11,219 nt of DNA from Bacteroidota bacterium. GTDB taxonomy: Bacteria > Bacteroidota > Bacteroidia > Chitinophagales > Chitinophagaceae. Shown here in pieces: positions 6,131-11,219 of this stretch. The stretch spans positions 1 through 11,219 of the forward strand of contig JAFAGR010000060.1 in the NCBI GenBank assembly GCA_023422565.1, written 5' to 3'. Under the pieces are notes generated by a model, which had not been told where the DNA came from, searched no databases, and saw only the letters and a list, made by a program, of their open reading frames with translations. Numbering within the stretch: position 1 is the stretch's first letter; every line of letters starts with the position of its first letter. A program made the position numbers and the translations under genes.

Positions 6131-8569
6131 CTATTTTTTTATTTTATTGTCTTTACTGAATTTATTAAAAAGATCAAGCTTAAACCTGATATTTCCATCA
6201 TCTCCCGGCCTGCCTCGCAACAAGATGGAAGTTCCTCTTTTTGCATCCGGCCCTACGTTTTCAGGGTTGAAATCCTTTCCTCTCTTTCGAAGGTTACTTA
6301 AGGGTAAACGAATCTGGAGGTCGGTATTCCCGGCCCTGCTGTAAATTCCATTAACAAACATCGTCAGCACGCTCGATTGAATTTCCATATTGTTGATGTT
6401 GATCTCTGTTCCTTTTAAATCAAGCGTATTTTTTAATTCAGCAAAACGAATATTTTCAAAATCGCGGTTTTTAAATACAAAATTTTGGATCTTTTTTACC
6501 GGTTCAAAATCTATCAATTCGCCCTCCTTTAAAGAAAACTTCACTTTGCCTTTTGTGGATGAAGGAATAACCACGCCTGACTCCTGAAGTTGCAAAGAAG
6601 CTTGAATATCTGCATCCAGCTTTCCCCTGATATTCGCGGCCGCAATTCCATCCTGGCCAAAATTTTCGAATGCTTCAAAAACCTGCTGTACATCCACGGC
6701 CCGGAGATTTGAATTTATTTCCGCCCGGTGAACCCCTCTTCCATCCTGCACAAGGGAACCATTTAACCGGACACTTCCACCCGCATGCTTTAACCTTCCA
6801 TCATGTATAACATACCTGTCTTGCAGGAAGGATATTCTGCTCAAAACATCTTTGGCAATAAACTTTTTGTATTGAAGTTTGCCCACGCGAAGGTTTACAT
6901 CCAGTTTTCCTTCATCAAGCACCCTGTCTATTTTAGCTGAGGTTCCCGCCACACTTCGATTTGTTTGATCAGAGTTTTTTTTCTTTTGAAGCAGGAAAAT
7001 ATAAGGCTTAAGGTCAAGTTCGGGAAGATCGATATTCCATTGCACCTGCGCCGCATTGGGCTGAGTATTTATCAAGGTGAGCAGACTTCGGGCCTCGGCC
7101 GTCATATTAACCGGCTTACCAAAAACCACCGCCCGGAATGTATTAAGAAAAAAATCCGACTTTTCAAAATGCATCGCCGCCTTAATATTATCTATATCCA
7201 CATTTCGAGTGGCGTAATTCAATTTACCCTCATGGATCTGAATATTCCCGTTCATAAAAACAGGCGTAGATGCGTCATGGGTTATCGGTCCGGAATAAAC
7301 AAGATGCACTTTCGCCAGCCCCTGCTTCCAATTTAAAGATTCAGATTGCATTACTTCGTTAAGCTTGTCGAGAGGAAATTCTGATGCTATCTCACAGACC
7401 AGTTCAGGCTGCTTTAAATTTGAAATTTGAATGGATCTTGAATTTACCGGAAGTCCCCGCCACTTTGCCCTAAGCGCGGTAATGCCTATTCTTGAATTCG
7501 GGTCCTTTCGGGGTGCTCCTTTTACAACCTCATTGGTAAATGAGCCGGAAAATGATGCATCGGTGAAATCCATAAAGGGCGTAGCCATATTTGTTTGGGC
7601 AGTGGAATACTTCACCATCACCAGCGGGTCTCCACCTTTCAGGTTACCTGCAATGCTTGCCACGGCGTTGAACTTTCCATCTAGTTTTACGATCGACAAT
7701 GACCTTTCTATCTTCTCTGGAAAAAGTGACTTTAGAAAATCGTATCCGGCATTGCGGGTTGAAACATTCAGGCTAAAACTTCTGCTCTCTCCCGCAAGAT
7801 CAAAAATTCCGCTCATTGTAAAGGGCTGGCTATTTATCCTCACCGAGATTTTATCGAACTCAAATTTTCCACTTTCGGTGTTGTATTCAAAAGGAAAGTC
7901 TGCCATAACAATCTTGTTTTTGAGGTATGCTCCTTTAAACGGATTAAAAACCATTCTTTGCATCCTAAGCTTCATCCGGCAATCTCCCGAAATCTGGCTT
8001 TCATCATTTTTTAAATTCACAGAAAGATGATCGGCAAATAAATTGTGAAATTTACCCTTAATGCTATCGGAAAAGTTGATTCTAACCTGATCCAATATAA
8101 TTTCCCGTAAATAGTTTTTAGGATTATTATGGCCTTTAGCGACGCCCTCCCTGGGTTTCAACAAATATGTATTGGTATAACCGTCAAGATGAGTGAAGAA
8201 GTTCACTGAAGCATGTTTTAACTCGATAGCACTTACCGGAGATTGCTTCTTTAATAAGCGCGGGATATTTACGCGAAAAAAAACTTCCTTACCGGTGAAA
8301 GAATATTTTTTATGCTGGGTAAAGAGACTGTCTGATATCCTAACGTCTTTCAATAATACGGCCACATTGGGGAAGCTGCGGAAAAAATTAAGTTCGCTTT
8401 TTCCTATTTCCACATTACCCCGAAGTTTTTCGGAGAGATTTTGACTAACGCTGTTGATTATGGAAGTTTTGTTAAGGGTAGTATACAGTACTACGGCAAG
8501 GTAAAGGAGGGAAAGTACTCCGGCTCCCCATGCAAGGCCCTTGAAAAGGTATTTTAAATTTGTTCTCAA
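6131..8569 (-). CDS. AsmA-family envelope protein
   Basis: AsmA-like proteins are long beta-rich proteins anchored in the inner membrane. In Gram-negative bacteria they are linked to outer-membrane assembly and to phospholipid transport across the periplasm. This one has 812 residues. A single membrane helix lies at about 11-29, followed by the N-terminal AsmA pattern (LSEKLRGNVEIGKSELNFF, then VLLKDVRISDS). A long body follows, and an AsmA-like C-terminal domain covers about 560-780, including GKVKFSLKEGELIDFEPV and the strand-rich region ending near LPLSNLRKRG. The length fits Bacteroidota family members. The start is TTG: an in-frame TAA lies 12 bases upstream, and no in-frame ATG occurs until about residue 200, which would lose the anchor. 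A GGAAGG directly abuts the TTG, closer than usual. It is divergent from the transposase gene. Confidence 0.9.
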   Translation of the reverse strand: MRTNLKYLFKGLAWGAGVLSLLYLAVVLYTTLNKTSIINSVSQNLSEKLRGNVEIGKSELNFFRSFPNVAVLLKDVRISDSLFTQHKKYSFTGKEVFFRVNIPRLLKKQSPVSAIELKHASVNFFTHLDGYTNTYLLKPREGVAKGHNNPKNYLREIILDQVRINFSDSIKGKFHNLFADHLSVNLKNDESQISGDCRMKLRMQRMVFNPFKGAYLKNKIVMADFPFEYNTESGKFEFDKISVRINSQPFTMSGIFDLAGESRSFSLNVSTRNAGYDFLKSLFPEKIERSLSIVKLDGKFNAVASIAGNLKGGDPLVMVKYSTAQTNMATPFMDFTDASFSGSFTNEVVKGAPRKDPNSRIGITALRAKWRGLPVNSRSIQISNLKQPELVCEIASEFPLDKLNEVMQSESLNWKQGLAKVHLVYSGPITHDASTPVFMNGNIQIHEGKLNYATRNVDIDNIKAAMHFEKSDFFLNTFRAVVFGKPVNMTAEARSLLTLINTQPNAAQVQWNIDLPELDLKPYIFLLQKKKNSDQTNRSVAGTSAKIDRVLDEGKLDVNLRVGKLQYKKFIAKDVLSRISFLQDRYVIHDGRLKHAGGSVRLNGSLVQDGRGVHRAEINSNLRAVDVQQVFEAFENFGQDGIAAANIRGKLDADIQASLQLQESGVVIPSSTKGKVKFSLKEGELIDFEPVKKIQNFVFKNRDFENIRFAELKNTLDLKGTEININNMEIQSSVLTMFVNGIYSRAGNTDLQIRLPLSNLRKRGKDFNPENVGPDAKRGTSILLRGRPGDDGNIRFKLDLFNKFSKDNKIKK

Positions 8570-8693
8570 CCTTCCAGTTTAAATCAAAGGGCATACCACT
8601 TGGCGATGTTATCGTGTTACCCCGTTATTAGCCGGTTTGGGGTATTGACAACAACACGGATGATTGAGACCTTTAGCTTCTAAATTTCATGCT

Positions 8694-9506
8694 ATGTTTA
8701 AAGATTTGAAAAAAGAAGATTTCGAGGCCAAATTTGCTAAGGAACACAACTGCCTCCAGTTTTTATATGATATTAAATGGAAGGGGGGATTCCGGTGCCG
8801 GCGTTGTGGAAACAGGAAGTGCTGGAATGGGCGCACAAAGTTTCATTCCCGCTGTACCAAGTGCGACTACGATGAATCTGTTACAGCGAATACTATGTTT
8901 CATAAAATACAGTTTTCTCTTACAAAAGCATTTACAATTGTTTATTACGTAACGGAACTTAGGAATGGTGTATCCTGCAGAAATCTGGCGGGAACATTAA
9001 ATATTGGTTTGAAAGCAGTGTGGAAATTCAAACGAAAGGTGCAGGATGCAATGGGAAAGCAGATTTCTGCCAACCAAGATCAAAGCCCGCAGGAAAAAAT
9101 CACCAACGTAGATGGAATAATTGTACTTCATCGCAAAAAAGAACTGAACGGTTTACAAAAAGTAAGTGTCAAGATTCAGCGGGCTGAGCGCGGAGGAAAA
9201 AAGCAAGGGGCAATTCGCCGCATAGTTTGTAAGATTGACCAGGAAGTTTTCGACCGGTGTTCGTTAGCTGAAGGAAGGTATGTTAAGGATGAAAAGAGCA
9301 TTCTCATTTGGAATTTCAGAACCGGCCTCACCGGCACTCATCATCATTGTTCCATAAAGTATCTTCAGGGGTATTTAGACGAGTTTTGCTTTCGCATGAA
9401 TAACCGTAGGAATAAGAAAGTCTGGATAGAGTTAATGGAAATCATGATCTGTCAAAAAAGCGGACTTTTATCGGAAACGGGGCCAAAAGGTAAAATCGTT
9501 GTTTAA
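8694..9506 (+). CDS. IS1595-type transposase, catalytic motifs degraded
   Basis: The 270-residue frame from the ATG at 8694 resembles IS1595 (ISXO2-group) transposases. It has an N-terminal helix region, a zinc ribbon with Cys35, Cys38, Cys54 and Cys57 (CRRC and CTKC), the typical ESVTANTMFHK segment, and a helix-turn-helix-like part (about 90-115). The C-terminal end GTHHHCSIKYLQGYLDEFCFRMNNR (in pieces, 214-238) is well kept. The catalytic core is not. The usual VDE at the first position reads VDG (139-141), the segment that normally holds the second Asp (DGW/H-x-x-Y) is missing, and the N-x-IEGFWS phrase reads SILIWNF (202-208). The reading frame has no stop. It is therefore probably unable to transpose and is either a remnant or a domesticated DNA-binding protein. 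A TTG at 8664 could extend it by ten residues. Confidence 0.8.
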   Translation: MFKDLKKEDFEAKFAKEHNCLQFLYDIKWKGGFRCRRCGNRKCWNGRTKFHSRCTKCDYDESVTANTMFHKIQFSLTKAFTIVYYVTELRNGVSCRNLAGTLNIGLKAVWKFKRKVQDAMGKQISANQDQSPQEKITNVDGIIVLHRKKELNGLQKVSVKIQRAERGGKKQGAIRRIVCKIDQEVFDRCSLAEGRYVKDEKSILIWNFRTGLTGTHHHCSIKYLQGYLDEFCFRMNNRRNKKVWIELMEIMICQKSGLLSETGPKGKIVV

Positions 9507-9671
9507 CTCTTCTCAAAGGAAGATGGAGGCGGATAATTAATTACCGTTACCTAACTTCTCAGGATTAAATCCAGCAATACACCACATAAATTAATATTCT
9601 CAATCTCTCACGCAAAAAACGCATAGAAATCCTGTTACTTTACCGTACACTTCACAAATTCACTTCTCCCA

Positions 9672-10145
9672 ATGAAATTTCAATTCTGGACCATAGGCAA
9701 AAACCACGAACCGTATGTAAAAGCAGGTATCGAAGATTTTACCAAACGCATATCAAAATATTTTCCCGTTCAATGGAACGTAATCCCCGTGCCTAAGAAT
9801 GCGGGTATGATGAGCGAAATGGAACTTAAAAAGAAGGAAGGAGAAATGGTCATGGATTTCCTCCAAAAAGACGACTATCTCATCTTGCTCGATGAGGCAG
9901 GGAAAATGCTTAGCAGCCCGGGCCTCGCAGGCTTAATTCAACAGAGGGCAAATGAATCGAAAAAAAATCTCGTTTTCCTGATCGGCGGGGCTTTCGGTGT
10001 GGAAGAGGTGATTAAGAACCGAGCCGATTTCAAATGGAGTCTTTCTCAATTGGTATTTCCCCACCAACTTGTGAGGCTTATATTGGCAGAACAGGTATAT
10101 CGCGCATGCACAATTTTAAAAAATGAAAAGTATCACCATCCATAA
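9672..10145 (+). CDS. rlmH: 23S rRNA (pseudouridine1915-N3)-methyltransferase RlmH
   Basis: RlmH methylates N3 of pseudouridine 1915 in helix 69 of 23S rRNA, using S-adenosylmethionine, once the ribosome is assembled. The 157-residue product has the standard length and the SPOUT knot motifs in order: LLDEAGK (72-78), FLIGGAFG (102-109) and SLSQLVFPHQLVRLILAEQ (123-141), ending in the characteristic YRACTILKNEKYHHP. The ATG at 9672 gives the expected MKFQFWTIGK start. It lies 165 bases after the transposase frame and faces the lipoprotein gene across a seven-base gap with no room for a terminator between them. Confidence 0.98.
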   Translation: MKFQFWTIGKNHEPYVKAGIEDFTKRISKYFPVQWNVIPVPKNAGMMSEMELKKKEGEMVMDFLQKDDYLILLDEAGKMLSSPGLAGLIQQRANESKKNLVFLIGGAFGVEEVIKNRADFKWSLSQLVFPHQLVRLILAEQVYRACTILKNEKYHHP

Positions 10146-10152
10146 GAAGTGA

Positions 10153-10578
10153 TTATTTCAGCCGCGTCCAAACCTCAGTATGCTCAACACCGGCGGCATT
10201 TCTCCCAACCAGCCTTATTTCATTATTATTGACAACCTTTATTGAAGCGGGCACATAATTTACCGTTCCGCCTGTACAGGTCATAAGAAGATTATTTAGC
10301 GTGAAACCGCCTGCTTTATCTGTAACAACGTCCTTCCATTTTACATCGCCTTCACGATAACATTGTGTATTGTTTGCCAAAAGCGTGATTTTGCCTTCGG
10401 AAATAAAAGGCGTCACCGTAACAACTGTACCCACAAGCGTATTATCGGGTAAGTTGGATGATAGCTTCCATTGCCCGTTAAGGGTGAATACTGATCCCGT
10501 ACTATTCGAGGCATTCTGTAAAGTGTCGCAACCGGAAAAAATAAACAATAAAATGAAGCTCAAAAGAACTGTTTTCAT
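10153..10578 (-). CDS. small lipoprotein, lipocalin-like candidate
   Basis: From the ATG at 10578 the product is 141 residues. A signal peptide ends in the lipobox FSGC (Cys17), and a polar linker (18-32) follows. A strand-rich body begins LNGQWKLSS and ends EVWTRLK, an arrangement typical of lipocalin-like lipoproteins in Bacteroidota. Cys73 and Cys101 could form a disulfide in the periplasm. An in-frame ATG at 10617 would add 13 residues ahead of the signal peptide and is less likely. It converges on rlmH. The fold call is inferred from strand pattern and end motifs only; ligand and role are unknown. Confidence 0.85.
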   Translation of the reverse strand: MKTVLLSFILLFIFSGCDTLQNASNSTGSVFTLNGQWKLSSNLPDNTLVGTVVTVTPFISEGKITLLANNTQCYREGDVKWKDVVTDKAGGFTLNNLLMTCTGGTVNYVPASIKVVNNNEIRLVGRNAAGVEHTEVWTRLK

Positions 10579-10651
10579 AATATTTTCTTTATCAAAATTT
10601 TCCAAAAAACGTACCAAGCACCGAATTGTGTAGCTTTACTTAAAACTGCTT

Positions 10652-11219
10652 ATGGATTTCTCCGCCTATCCGGTCACCATTCTGATAATAGCTGTCAACG
10701 TACTTTTCTCTTTGGGGGGATTCTCCAATCCGCAGTTTATGGAGCGAACGATATTATGGCCCTACGCTATCAAAAGACAGAATCAGTATTACCGAATGAT
10801 TACCTCCGGTTTCCTGCATGCAGATTATATGCACCTGTTCTTCAACATGTTCACTTTGTTTTTCTTCGGCAGAAATATTGAAATGATTTTTTCCGTTTAC
10901 GGCCTCGGCGGAAAATTTGCCTACGTGTTGTTGTATTTCACCTCGTTGGTTGCATCAGACCTTCCCACATACCTGAAAGAAAAAGATAATTATCATTACC
11001 GGGCCTTAGGTGCATCAGGTGCTGTGAGTGCAATCGTGTTCAGCGCAATAGTGTTCGACCCATGGAGCGCGATCTATCTTTTTGGGGCGATCAAAATTTC
11101 TGCGCTTGTTTATGCCGTGCTGTTTATTTGGTACTGCATCTACATGGGCAAACAGAACAGGGATAACGTAAACCATGACGCGCATTTGTGGGGAGCTGTA
11201 TACGGACTCGTCTTTACTG
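10652..11219 (+). CDS. rhomboid-family intramembrane serine protease, 3' end cut
   Basis: Rhomboids cut transmembrane helices of other proteins inside the lipid bilayer. The frame is open to the end of the window, so only the first 189 residues are seen. Several hydrophobic helices are visible, and GFLHADYMHLFFNM carries the His and Asn that help form the oxyanion hole. GASGAVSA holds the nucleophile Ser122. HDAHLWGA near the end holds the partner His178. The catalytic set is complete, so the protein should be active. A helical segment before Ser122 is followed by a charged loop, KEKDNYHYR. TAGCTTTA at 10631-10638 matches the -7 element at seven of eight positions, and the start ATG lies 14 bases after it. 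Its substrate cannot be told from the sequence. Confidence 0.95.
   Translation, partial: MDFSAYPVTILIIAVNVLFSLGGFSNPQFMERTILWPYAIKRQNQYYRMITSGFLHADYMHLFFNMFTLFFFGRNIEMIFSVYGLGGKFAYVLLYFTSLVASDLPTYLKEKDNYHYRALGASGAVSAIVFSAIVFDPWSAIYLFGAIKISALVYAVLFIWYCIYMGKQNRDNVNHDAHLWGAVYGLVFT

Noticed and set aside
7431..8030. A 199-codon plus-strand frame opposite the AsmA gene
   Set aside because: It lies wholly inside the AsmA coding sequence on the other strand and shows no protein family features. Other plus-strand frames at 6390-6587, 6965-7336 and 8193-8444 are rejected for the same reason.
8570..8693. A possible TAnnTTTG promoter between the AsmA and transposase genes
   Set aside because: The TTTG-containing candidates on both strands have the wrong spacing from TA, so no promoter is claimed.

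Overview
The window looks like a chromosomal segment from a member of the Bacteroidota, probably a relative of the Chitinophagaceae. This rests on the many short MK-type lipoprotein signal peptides, the A/T-rich leaders with little Shine-Dalgarno signal, an exact match to the Bacteroidota -7 promoter element TAnnTTTG before one gene, and the gene content (YcbB-type L,D-transpeptidase, large AsmA-like protein, stand-alone SET protein, IS1595-type transposase). The family-level placement is inference. No rRNA, tRNA, CRISPR array or replication origin was seen.

Layout. (1) Positions 1-2102, plus strand: a tight four-gene run made of a DUF2059-type protein cut by the window edge, a Dps ferritin, a secreted rhodanese-thioredoxin fusion and a small lipoprotein. 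A clear rho-independent terminator closes it at 2124-2148. (2) Positions 2281-5358, plus strand: an L,D-transpeptidase, a SET-domain methyltransferase, a 68-residue single-pass membrane protein with its own promoter, and a glycine-zipper lipoprotein, ending at a terminator at 5384-5410. (3) Positions 5437-8569, minus strand: an 812-residue AsmA-like protein that starts with TTG, a 91-residue unknown protein, and a candidate 20-residue membrane microprotein just before a terminator facing the plus-strand one. (4) Positions 8694-9506, plus strand: an IS1595-type transposase whose reading frame is intact but whose catalytic motifs look lost. (5) Positions 9672-11219: rlmH, a convergent small lipoprotein, and the start of a rhomboid protease that runs off the end.

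Most of the products belong to the cell envelope: peptidoglycan cross-linking, the glycine-zipper and other lipoproteins, AsmA, rhomboid, and a periplasmic redox protein. Dps and the rhodanese-thioredoxin protein suggest an oxidative or metal-stress role for the first run. RlmH is a housekeeping ribosome-modification enzyme.

No stretch longer than 300 bases lacks a gene. The largest gaps (5880-6130, 9507-9671, 4663-4812, 5359-5486 and 8570-8693) hold only the short signals listed, and I saw nothing else convincing in them. I did not find an obvious new multi-gene system. The items most worth following are the 20-residue microprotein, the catalytically degraded but open transposase, and the rhodanese-thioredoxin fusion beside Dps.
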